64,000 nucleotides of DNA from Deltaproteobacteria bacterium (GTDB lineage: Bacteria; Desulfobacterota; Desulfobacteria; Desulfobacterales; Desulfatirhabdiaceae). The position numbers were made by a program, and so were the translations under genes. The notes below the pieces were generated by a model. The model had not been told where the DNA came from. It saw only the letters and a program-made list of their open reading frames with translations, and made no database searches. Location: assembly GCA_016219185.1 (NCBI GenBank), contig JACRBZ010000072.1, positions 149,369-213,368 of the forward strand. Direction: 5' to 3'. Shown here one piece after another: positions 34,797 to 43,132 of the stretch (position 1 is the first letter of the stretch; the number at the start of each line of letters is the position of its first letter).

Positions 34797-35183
34797 TTAC
34801 ATGCCCAGTAACCGCTTGACGCTCTGGGTGATGTCTTCGGCCGAGGCCGGTTTGGGCAGGTAATCGTCTGCTTCCGTGCTCATGCCGTCGTAATGAGAAT
34901 ATTTGGTGGAAGTGACGCGATCAGCCACGGCCGTCAGCAGCACAATCGGAATGTTGGCGTAGGCGCTGTCTTTTTTGAGCTCGGAGCAGAGCTCATAGCC
35001 GTCCATCTCCGGCATCATGACGTCCAGGACAATGGCGTCCGGGGGGCTGGCCTTGATTTTATCAAGGCCTTCCACGCCGTTATAGGCCAGTTCGGTCGCA
35101 AACCCTTCTTTTTCCAGATAGGTCTGCACGATCATCGAAAAATCAGGCTCATCGTCAACGATGAGAATGCGTTTTTTACTCAT
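34797..35183 (-). CDS. Single-domain response regulator
   Basis: The 128-residue protein is a receiver domain alone: acidic pair VDDEPD near residue 10, phospho-acceptor Asp54 in IVLDVMMPEMDG, Thr in LLTAVAD and Lys in YLPKPAS. There is no output domain, so it must act by protein contact or as a phosphate shuttle. It lies between metF and the HdrD-like gene in the same direction and could link the two kinases downstream to the electron-transfer genes. Confidence 0.9.
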   Translation of the reverse strand: MSKKRILIVDDEPDFSMIVQTYLEKEGFATELAYNGVEGLDKIKASPPDAIVLDVMMPEMDGYELCSELKKDSAYANIPIVLLTAVADRVTSTKYSHYDGMSTEADDYLPKPASAEDITQSVKRLLGM

Positions 35184-35279
35184 GGGTCACATCCTTTCAT
35201 ATCAATGGATATTACGTTTTGCAGTTAAATGGATGCCACGAAAAGCAGAACTTGCAGCTTTTCTGGCTTCTCCACCCTC

Positions 35280-36215
35280 TTAACTTTCTAACACGGGCCG
35301 GGGGTAGAGACCGGCTCGTTCCACGATTTCAGATACTTTTTCTTCCCATTCGATGGCCATGATATGGAATCCGTGCACGCCTGCCACGGACTTGAGGCGT
35401 TCAATGGTTTCCACGCAAATGGTAATGCCTTCTTCGGGTTGTTTTTCCTTAGGGATTGCGGCCATGCGTTTGATGATGTCATCCGGAACATCCATCCCCG
35501 GAACCCGGTTTTTCATATACCGGGCCATGCCCACGGATTTCAGCGGTGTTACTCCTGCCAGAATATGGACTTTTTCAGTAAGACCACGCTCCCTGGCAAG
35601 TTTTACCCAGAGCTCGAACTTGTCGAGATTGTAAATGCACTGGGTCTGAATGAATTCAACGCCGGCGGCGATTTTCTTGGCCAGCCGGGGGACCCGGATT
35701 TCAAAGGGATCGGCAAAGGGATTCTCGGCGGCACCCACAAACATCCGGGGAGGCCGGTCGATGTCCGCGCCACCTAAAAATTTCCCTTCATCTCGCATGC
35801 GCCGCACCGTCTGGATGAGCTGCATGGAATCGATATCATGAACATTCTGCCCCGTGGCGCAATCCCCAAAGCTCTGGTGGTCGCCCGAAAGGCAGAGGAT
35901 GTTATTGATATCAAAGGAGGCCGCCCCCAGGATGTCGCTTTGAAGCGCGATCCGATTGCGGTCCCGCGTCACCATCTGAAGCACCGGTTCCAGGCCCATG
36001 AGTTTCAGGCGGATGCAGGCCGCAAGGCTGCACATGCGCGTGACGGACGTCTGGTTATCGGTAATGTTGATGGCATCGACATGGTTTTTGATCAGGTTCC
36101 CTTTTTCTTCGATGTGTTTGGGGTTGCTGCCCCGGGGAGGACCGACTTCCGAGGTGACTGCCAGGTGGCCCGCGGCCAGAATTTTTTCCAGTTTGCTTGG
36201 CGTTTTAGTGGTCAT
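35280..36215 (-). CDS. metF: Methylenetetrahydrofolate reductase
   Basis: The 311-residue protein has the MetF TIM-barrel family segments: TSEVGPPRG at the N-terminus, DAINITDN, LQMVTRDRNR and ILCLSGDH in the flavin/folate site, and VEFIQTQCIYN late. It reduces methylene-THF to methyl-THF in the methyl branch of the Wood-Ljungdahl pathway. The start overlaps the metV stop by ATGA, so the two subunits are coupled. With HdrA and MvhD upstream, reduction may be tied to electron bifurcation or ferredoxin, as proposed for MetFV-HdrABC-MvhD complexes of acetogens; that link is inference from gene order. Confidence 0.93.
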   Translation of the reverse strand: MTTKTPSKLEKILAAGHLAVTSEVGPPRGSNPKHIEEKGNLIKNHVDAINITDNQTSVTRMCSLAACIRLKLMGLEPVLQMVTRDRNRIALQSDILGAASFDINNILCLSGDHQSFGDCATGQNVHDIDSMQLIQTVRRMRDEGKFLGGADIDRPPRMFVGAAENPFADPFEIRVPRLAKKIAAGVEFIQTQCIYNLDKFELWVKLARERGLTEKVHILAGVTPLKSVGMARYMKNRVPGMDVPDDIIKRMAAIPKEKQPEEGITICVETIERLKSVAGVHGFHIMAIEWEEKVSEIVERAGLYPRPVLES

Positions 36216-36880
36216 ATCTGCACATCCTCCCTGACGACTTTTCGGGGTCCGCCTGCCCTGTCGGTGGACCAGTCCTTGATCGAGAAGAGCTTTTCATAAT
36301 CATCCATTCGTCCCAGCGCCTTCAGGCGGTCCACGATGAGCTGCCAGGCGCAGTCCAGGTCCTTGTTGATTTCGCACTTGCCCTTGCTGGAGCCGCCGCA
36401 GGGACCATTAAAAATCCGCTTGGCGCAGCGCGAAACCGGGCAGATGCCGGCCGTGTTTGCCAGAATGCACTGGCCGCAGCCCTGGCAGCGTTCCGTCCAG
36501 AGTCCCCGTTTTTCGGTAACGCCCATAAAACACGTATTGACGCCGGGAAAAACCGGCTTGGACAGGTATTTCTCCGCAGTAAACTGGACACCGACACCGC
36601 AGGCAAGGGAGACCACCGCGTCATACTTGTCGATACGATCCCGGATCTCTTCGAGATACTCATGGTCGCACTGACGTTCCAGCGTAATTTCGTCAATCCG
36701 CATGTCTTTTCCATTGTTGATAAAATACATTCGCAGGGCCGATGCCAGAATGCCCACTTCTTTCTTCCCGCCCGCCTCGCAGACGGTGACGCATTCGTTG
36801 CATCCCAGAATCAGCACATTGCGATAGGGTTCCACTTGCTGAATGATTTCTTCGATGGGTTTTTTATCGGCTACAATCAT
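36212..36880 (-). CDS. metV: MetV-like Fe-S/zinc protein, partner of MetF
   Basis: The 222-residue protein matches the methylenetetrahydrofolate reductase C-terminal-domain family. It is cysteine-rich: GCNECVTVCEAGG near residue 27, LACGVG, then CQGCGQC, GICPVSRCAKRIFNGPCGG. MetV is the accessory subunit that brings electrons to MetF in acetogens and related anaerobes. GAGAGG lies eight bases before the ATG. It overlaps metF by 4 bp. Confidence 0.88.
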   Translation of the reverse strand: MIVADKKPIEEIIQQVEPYRNVLILGCNECVTVCEAGGKKEVGILASALRMYFINNGKDMRIDEITLERQCDHEYLEEIRDRIDKYDAVVSLACGVGVQFTAEKYLSKPVFPGVNTCFMGVTEKRGLWTERCQGCGQCILANTAGICPVSRCAKRIFNGPCGGSSKGKCEINKDLDCAWQLIVDRLKALGRMDDYEKLFSIKDWSTDRAGGPRKVVREDVQI

Positions 36881-36929
36881 GGTTTGTGACCTCTCTTGTC
36901 ATTTGACGACTGTGTAAGGGTCCATCTAT

Positions 36930-36996
36930 AAGGGTAAGAAGATAAGAAGGTAAAAAGATTTAAAAGGATAATCCTCTTCCCATCTTCTGCTTTTCT
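36930..36996. repeat. Purine-rich/pyrimidine-rich imperfect hairpin between mvhD and metV
   Basis: A purine-rich left arm (AAGGGTAAGAAGATAAGAAGG and following) faces a pyrimidine-rich right arm (CCTCTTCCCATCTTCTGC). It resembles in design, though not in sequence, the palindromes at 2285-2374 and 34717-34783. Confidence 0.45.
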
Positions 36997-36999
36997 GTA

Positions 37000-37431
37000 T
37001 CAAGCCGCCTTTTTCATGGCCAGTTTAATGGGATTGGGTCCCATATCGCGAATGCGCTGGTCCATTTCCCGGGCATATTCGGCAAACCGGGGGCCTTCCG
37101 CGGAGGAGAGGTTGAACATCTGAACACGTTCGCCGCCCACGCCGACGGAATCCAGGAGTTTCTTGGCCTGTTCCACCCGTTTTCTGGCCCGGAAGTTACC
37201 GCTGTTGAAATGGCAATCTCCCTCCATGCATCCAACGGCATAAACGCCGTCCGCGCCTTTTTCAAAGGCCCTGAGGATGTGGATAATATCTACCTTCCCC
37301 GTACAGGGCACGCGAATGATCTTGGTGCTGGTTGGGTAGCTGAGTCTCATCGAACCTGCCAGGTCCGCAGCCGTGTACCCTCAGAAATTGCAGCAAAATG
37401 CCACGATAATCGGTTCAAACGCTTGCGTCAT
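37000..37431 (-). CDS. mvhD: MvhD-like hydrogenase/heterodisulfide-reductase iron-sulfur subunit, selenocysteine-containing
   Basis: The complete gene starts at the ATG 37431-37429, behind GGAGGGGG, and overlaps the hdrA stop by ATGA. It encodes 143 residues: MTQAFEPIIVAFCCNF, then Sec17 (TGA at 37383-37381), then GYTAADLAGSMRLSYP and VPCTGKVD. Relatives have FxCNWC(S)YAGADLAG, so Sec replaces the last Cys of a [2Fe-2S]-binding set; further Cys are in CMEGDCHFN. MvhD passes electrons between an electron donor and HdrA. A start downstream at 37350 would lose the cluster motif. A hairpin at SECIS distance supports recoding. Confidence 0.9.
37352..37383 (-). promoter_or_regulatory. Candidate bacterial SECIS of mvhD
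   Basis: After the TGA and 14 bases, GGACCT (37366-37361) pairs with AGGTTC (37357-37352), including one G-T pair, around the loop GGC. Distance to the loop is 23 bases. Confidence 0.65.
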
Positions 37432-40400
37432 AATACCCCCTCCAGCAGTGCATCTACCTTGCTGAGCAGTTGATCATCTTCATACCAGTTAAGCTCAATC
37501 GCCTTGGCCGGACATTCGGATGCACAGATGCCGCATCCATGGCAAAGCGCCATATCGATCTCGCTGACCCCGTCCGCATTGATCCGGGGCACGCCGTAAG
37601 GGCAGGACCGCACGCAGATCAGACAGGACGCACACAAATCGGCGTTTACCTGGGCAGTCACCGCGGACAGGGTCAGGCTGTCCTGAGACAGGAACGTGGT
37701 TGCCCGGGAAGCTGCGGCCAGGGACTGCGCGATGGTTTCCGAAAGCAACTTGGGACTGTGGGCCGTGCCGCAGATAAAAATGCCTTCGGTGGCCATATCC
37801 ACGGGCCGAAGCTTGACATGGGCTTCCATGTAATAGCCTTCGGCATTTCGCGCCAGCTTCATGATGGAAGAAAGCTCCTCGGTTTCTCCCGCGACCATTC
37901 CGGCGCTGAGAACCAGAAGATCGGCGCTGACCTGCAGCCTTCGCCGGATGATCGGATCGTTAAATATGACTTCAACGCTTTCCGGGGTGAATTCCACAAC
38001 CGGCATGTCTTCCGGAGTATAGCGGAAAAACAGGATGCCCAGTTTTCTGGCTTCGGTGAAATAGTCTTCCAGAAGCCCGTAAGTGCGAATGTCCCGGTAC
38101 AGAACACTGACTTCCGCCTCCGGATTCAGGGCCTTGATATGAAGCGCGTTTTTAATGGCGCTCTGGCAGCAGATCCGGGAACAGTTGGGGTTTTCATCGT
38201 TTCGGGAACCGATGCACTGGATCATGACCACCTGGGTCGGAACCGAAGCACCCTGTGTTTCCAGAAACTTGCCCAGCTCCAACTGGGTCATGACCCGGGG
38301 ATCCTGGCCATAGCCGAATTCCTTGGGACGGTATTCGGTCGCGCCGGTAGCCAGAATCACGGCGCCATGGTCGATTTTTCGCTCATACATGCCCGGACCC
38401 ACCAAAACTTCCGTGGTAAAATTGCCTTTAAATCCGGTAAACCCGACGATGAGCGACTGGGTGAGTACCTGAAGGTTGGGGTGGGACTTGGTTTTCTGAA
38501 TCAGCTCTTCCAGATAAGACTGAACATCGGCGCCTTCGATGGTCTTGGTCAGACGCCGGGCCATGCCGCCGAGTTCCGGCTCTTTTTCAACCAGGACGAC
38601 TTCAAATCCCTGGTCTGCAAGGCCGAGGGCCGATGTCATGCCGGCCACGCCGCCGCCGACCACCAGGGCCCGCTTGTTGACGGGTATCTGTTTTTCGGGA
38701 AGGGCTTTTAAGGTCCTGGCGCGTGCCACGGCCATTTTCACCAGTTCCTTGGCTTTCTCGGTTGCCTTTTGGGGGTTGTCCGAATGAATCCAGGAATCCT
38801 GGTTCCGGATATTGGCCATTTCAAAAAGATATTTGTTGAGTCCGCAGGCCTGAAGGGTGTCCATGAAAATGGGTTCATGGGTCTTGGGGCTGCAGGAGGC
38901 CACGACCACCCGGTTCAACTGGTGCTCCCGGATGAGATCCTTCATCATGTCCTGAGCATCCTGAGAGCAGGTGAAAAGATTCTGTCCGGCATAAACCACA
39001 TTCGGAAGGGTTGCGGAATATGCCTGTACGGCCGGGACATCCACAACGCCCGCGATATTGATGCCGCAGTTGCAAACAAAGACGCCGATCCGGGGCGCAA
39101 GTCCTTCCACAACCATTTCTTCCGGAATCGTAATGGTTTTGGTGCAGGAATACCTTGCCGATGCCAGATGCGCACCCGCGGCGCAGGCCGCGGCGCTGGC
39201 CTCAATGACCGAGGAGGGAATGTCTTTGGGTCCCTGGAACACGCCGCCCACATAAACGCCGGGACGGGAGCTTTCGACGGGCGTAAACGGATGCGTGGAT
39301 GCGAACCGGTATTTCCCCAGATCCACATTCAAACGCCCGGCCAGATCCACCGAAGACTGCGGTATCTGGAGCCCCACGGAGAGCACCACCATGTCAAAGG
39401 TTTCTTTTTGTATGTCGCCGGCGTCATTCAAGTAGCGGATGATCAGCTCACGGGTTCCCGGAACCTCATCGATGGTATGGATTCGGGATTTTATAAATCG
39501 GACACCCTCGCGGTCTTTTGCACGAAGATAATATTTTTCATAATCTTTTCCAAAGGAGCGGATATCCATGTTGAATATGGCGCAATCCAGATTGCCGCCG
39601 GAATGTTCCTTGGCGATCATGGCTTCCTTGATGGCGTACATGCAGCAAACGGACGAACAATAGCCGTTGCCGCACCGGTTGACATCCCTTGAGCCCACGC
39701 ACTGAAGCCAGGCAATGCGCTTGGGTTCGGTATGGTCCGAGAGTTTCACCAGATGTCCCATGGTGGGCCCGGATGCGCTCAGGATGCGCTCAAACTCGAG
39801 ACTGGTCACCACATTGGGGTTTTTCCCATAATGATAGAACTGGCTAAATGGCGTGGGATCAAAGGCCTGACTGCCCGGACACAGAATCACAGAGCCCACG
39901 GGGATATTTCGGACCACCGTTTCCTGATGGTGATCCACGGCATTGGCCAGACAGGCGTCAACGCACTGATAGCATTCCGAGCAGATGCCGCAGGCCAGAC
40001 ACCTGTTTGCCTCTTTTCGGGTGGTGTCTTCCGCAAACCCGAGTTGGACTTCGTTGAAATTGGAAACCCGGGTTTTTGAAGGCAGGTGGGGCATGGACTC
40101 TCTGCCGGCTTTTGAAACGCCTTCCACCGGCACATCGACGGCTGGCGTCCAGTTGATTTCCCGGCCTTCTCGGATATCCTGGCCCTGAATGAAGCGGCCG
40201 ATGGAAATGGCAGCCTCTTTCCCCGCCTGAATGGCTTCAACAACTGTTTTGGGGCCGGTGACCGCATCGCCTCCGGAGAAAATGTCCGGGTCTCTGGACT
40301 GAAGGGTAACGGGATCGACAACCATTGTTCCCCAGCCGGTAAGGGTGCAGGCGCATTCCTCGGTCAGGCAGGCCCAGTCGGACTCCTGGCCGATGGCAGG

Positions 40401-41915
40401 AATGACGGTATCCACTTCAATGATAAACTCGGATCCCTTGACCGGAACCGGCCTGCGTCTGCCACTGGCGTCCGGCTCCCCAAGGGCCATCTGGATACAT
40501 TCGATGGCCTTGACCTTGCCGGCATCATCACCGATGATCCGCACCGGATGGGTCAGGGTTTTGATCTCAATGCCCTCATCCTCGCATTCCTCGATTTCAT
40601 CCCGGCTTGCCGGCATTTCATCCATGGTTCTGCGGTAGATGATAAACGGCTTTTTGGAGCCGGTTCTAAGGGCGGTTCGAACCGAATCCATGGCCACGTT
40701 TCCGCCGCCGATGACCGCCACCCGATCCCCCAGTTGTATCCGGTTTCCCAGATTCACTTCCCTGAGGAATTCAACGCCCGGATAGACTCCGGAAAGGGAT
40801 TCGCCTTCTATCCCCAGCCGTTTGCACTCATGGGCGCCGATGGCCACGAAAAATGCCTTAAACCCATTTTCACGAAGCTGGGCAATGGTGAAGTCCTTTC
40901 CGATTTCAACGCCTGTCTTGAACTGAACGCCAAGATCCTTCATTACCTGGATTTCGGATTCGATAATATCCCGGGGAAGGCGGTAGGATGGAATGCCGAC
41001 GGTCAGCATGCCGCCAAGAACCGGCAGCTTTTCAAAAACAGTTACCAAGTAGCCTTCAATGGCCAGATAATATGCCGCGGTCAGGCCCGCCGGACCCGCG
41101 CCGATAATGGCGACTTTCTCGTTTTTCGATTCCTTGACCTTGGGCACAAAGGGAGAGCCGCTTTTTAAATCCTGATCCGCCAGAAAGCGGTGAAGGTATT
41201 GAATGCTGATCGGCTCGTCCACCTGATTTCGGGTGCAGATGCCTTCGCAGGGGTGATGGCAGACACGGCCGCAGACTCCGGGAAAAGGATGGTCCTGCTT
41301 GAAGAGCTCCAGGGCCTCCCGGTATTTTCCCGCATTGATCAGGGCAATGAACCCCTGAACGCTGACATGGGCCGGGCACATGGCCTTGCAGGGCGCCGTG
41401 CCCCGTTTGCTGATGGCAAAAGCGCCGGGGATTGCCTGAGCATACTGCTTGAATGCAGCCTTTCGCGTGGTAAGGGACTTGTTGTATTCGTCCGGAACGT
41501 TGATGGGGCAGACCTTGGCGCATTCACCGCAGCTCGTGCATTTGGAAAGATCAATATACCGGGGCTTCTGCCGAATCCGGGCCGTAAAACTGCCGGGGTC
41601 CCCGCTGAGATCCAGAAGCTCGGTTTGGGTCAATAACTCGATGTTCAAGTGCCGGCCGACCTCGACCAGTTTGGGTGAGATCACTCACATGGCGCAGTCG
41701 TTGGTGGGAAACGTCTTGTCAATCTGGGACATCATGCCGCCCACTGCCGCCGATTCCTCAACCAGATAGACATAATATCCGGAATTGGCCAGATCGAGCG
41801 CGGACTGCATGCCCGCTATCCCGGCGCCTACAACCATTACGGAACCCACCAGCGATTGCGAAGCGCCAGTAGCGCTTTCAGCCTTTGGAGGAAGGGGATC
41901 TGCTTGTTTTTCCAT
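37428..41915 (-). CDS. hdrA: HdrL-type heterodisulfide reductase subunit A with inserted GltD-like module, selenocysteine-containing
   Basis: Read through the TGA at 41687-41685 the protein has 1495 residues with Sec77 in TNDCAM-Sec-VISPK, where other HdrA proteins have Cys in DCxMCIxSPK. Order: HdrA Rossmann start (VVGAGIAGMQ, ~31-40); [4Fe-4S] site CTSCGECAKVCP (~126-137); inserted GltD/NfnB-like flavoprotein with GAGPAG (~272-277), GGGNVAMD and GGDAVTG; more HdrA sequence with CLACGICSECYQC and CCMYAIK; a second HdrA unit starting VVGGGVAGM (~1085); and two C-terminal ferredoxin clusters (CASCLICVRSCP, CHGCGICASECP). It probably joins NAD(P)H, ferredoxin and MvhD/HdrD-type partners by flavin bifurcation. 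AAAGGA precedes the ATG. Gene callers would lose the first 77 residues. Confidence 0.9.
41652..41687 (-). promoter_or_regulatory. Candidate bacterial SECIS of hdrA
   Basis: After the TGA and 15 bases, CTGGTC (41669-41664) pairs with GGCCGG (41657-41652), with two G-T pairs, around the loop GAGGTC. The loop starts with G, 24 bases from the codon. Confidence 0.6.
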
Positions 41916-41989
41916 AAGCGATTTCCTTTAGAAAATAGGTTGACAGTGAGCCGTGTCGAATTCGTAACGGCCCATTGTTCGCGGTTCTC

Positions 41990-42859
41990 TTAGATTCTTT
42001 CAAGGATGTCGGGGAGTTTATCTTCCCACCCGATGGTAGACACCGATACGCCGCTGAACCCCTCGGATCTGAGCGCGGCAATCATCTCGGCGGCAATCTG
42101 GATGCATTCCCGAACCTTGTCGGGCGCATTCTGTATTCTGGCGATGACGGATTCCGGGATTGCCACATGCTCGACATTCCGGGACATATAGCGGGCCATG
42201 CCCGCTGATTTCAGAAGGAGGACGGTCGGAATGACGGCGATTCGGCTGCGGTCGATTCGATTGAGAAAGGGTCCAAAGGCGCTTAGATCAAACACCGGCG
42301 GGGTAATGAAAAATCTGGCGCCGCTGTTGCTCTTTTGGTTGAGAAGCTCAATTTCAGCTTCCAGGCCCTCTCCCTTGGCTTCGGCCTGGACCGTCGATCC
42401 CACCAGAAACGTGGGAGCCCCTTTCAAATCAATGCCTGCCATGTCTTTGCCGTCCTGGAGCTTTTTTACGGATTCCAGCAACTCCATCAGGGTGATGTCG
42501 TAAACCGCCTTGGCCTGATGATGATCCCCGAAGCGGGGATCCTGGCCGGAAACTGCCATGACATTGGAAATGCCGCAGGCGGAGGCTGCCAGCAGATCCG
42601 CCTGCAACGCAAGCCGGTTGCGGTCCCTGCAGCAGATCTGCATGACGGTTTCCATGCCTGCCTGCTGCAGGGTGATTGCGCCGCCAAGGGCGCTCATGCG
42701 CATCACCGCGTTGCTCATTTCAGGAATCAGGAAGGCATCAACCTGCTCTTTGACACGCCTGGCGGTCTTGATCATGGGGGAGATGTCAGCGCCTTTGGGA
42801 GGTTCCATCTCAGCCAAGACCACGAACTCGCCGGCCTCTATCTTGGTTTTTAGATGCAT
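41990..42859 (-). CDS. Second methylenetetrahydrofolate reductase family protein
   Basis: The 289-residue protein is a divergent MetF homologue: VVLAEMEPPKGAD at the N-terminus, ICCRDRNRLALQADLL and VMAVSGQDPRFGDHH in the flavin/folate region, and ARFFITPPVFD later. It lacks the DAINITDN-type sequence of the MetF at 35280. It is the first gene of the minus-strand run, 74 bp before hdrA. Whether it reduces methylene-THF, or another C1 carrier, with the HdrL complex cannot be told. Confidence 0.85.
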   Translation of the reverse strand: MHLKTKIEAGEFVVLAEMEPPKGADISPMIKTARRVKEQVDAFLIPEMSNAVMRMSALGGAITLQQAGMETVMQICCRDRNRLALQADLLAASACGISNVMAVSGQDPRFGDHHQAKAVYDITLMELLESVKKLQDGKDMAGIDLKGAPTFLVGSTVQAEAKGEGLEAEIELLNQKSNSGARFFITPPVFDLSAFGPFLNRIDRSRIAVIPTVLLLKSAGMARYMSRNVEHVAIPESVIARIQNAPDKVRECIQIAAEMIAALRSEGFSGVSVSTIGWEDKLPDILERI

Positions 42860-42932
42860 CGGGTTTCCTCCAGACTTGGGTGGGACCGAAAATTAACTGG
42901 AAATGACATACATACTATCAATGGTGTTTATC

Positions 42933-42962
42933 CTATTAAACCATTTATATTCTTTTGGTCAA
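42933..42962 (-). promoter_or_regulatory. Possible promoter of the metF2-hdrA-mvhD-metVF run
   Basis: On the minus strand TTGACC (42962-42957) is followed after 17 bases by TTAATA (42939-42934) in an AT-rich region about 75 bases before the ATG of the first gene. The -35 box is good and the -10 box poor. Confidence 0.3.
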
Positions 42963-43016
42963 GAAAAAAATATAATCTTATATTTAGTAAATGAATTATA
43001 ATCAGATCAAGGCCGC

Positions 43017-43032
43017 TGGCCGGATTATTGCC
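43017..43032 (+). promoter_or_regulatory. Candidate sigma-54 (-24/-12) promoter
   Basis: TGGCCGGATTATTGCC keeps the invariant GG and GC spaced by ten bases and the TGGC/TTGC cores of the RpoN consensus. It precedes the MFS gene; a sigma-54 activator gene lies 3 kb downstream. The rest of the consensus is not matched. Confidence 0.45.
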
Positions 43033-43094
43033 GGATAATCATGGACTTTTTTCCGGATCGCCTATAAAGATGAACTCAAAAAAATTAAAATCGA
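43033..43094 (+). repeat. Duplicated leader, copy 1 (before the MFS gene)
   Basis: The stretch starting GGATAATCATGGACTTTT is closely similar to 44568-44636 in front of the histidine kinase gene, apart from a few substitutions and a 7-base indel. Both copies end in an A-rich tract. Confidence 0.65.
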
Positions 43095-43132
43095 GATGGC
43101 AAAATAAAAATTTGTTCAGGGAAAAAGTGTTG

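Noticed and set aside
35240..35263. Terminator after metF
   Set aside because: GAAAAGC/GCTTTTC can pair, but there is no T tail on the minus strand.
41685..41915. A 76-residue stand-alone oxidoreductase fragment
   Set aside because: It is the FAD-binding start of hdrA, cut only by the Sec TGA.
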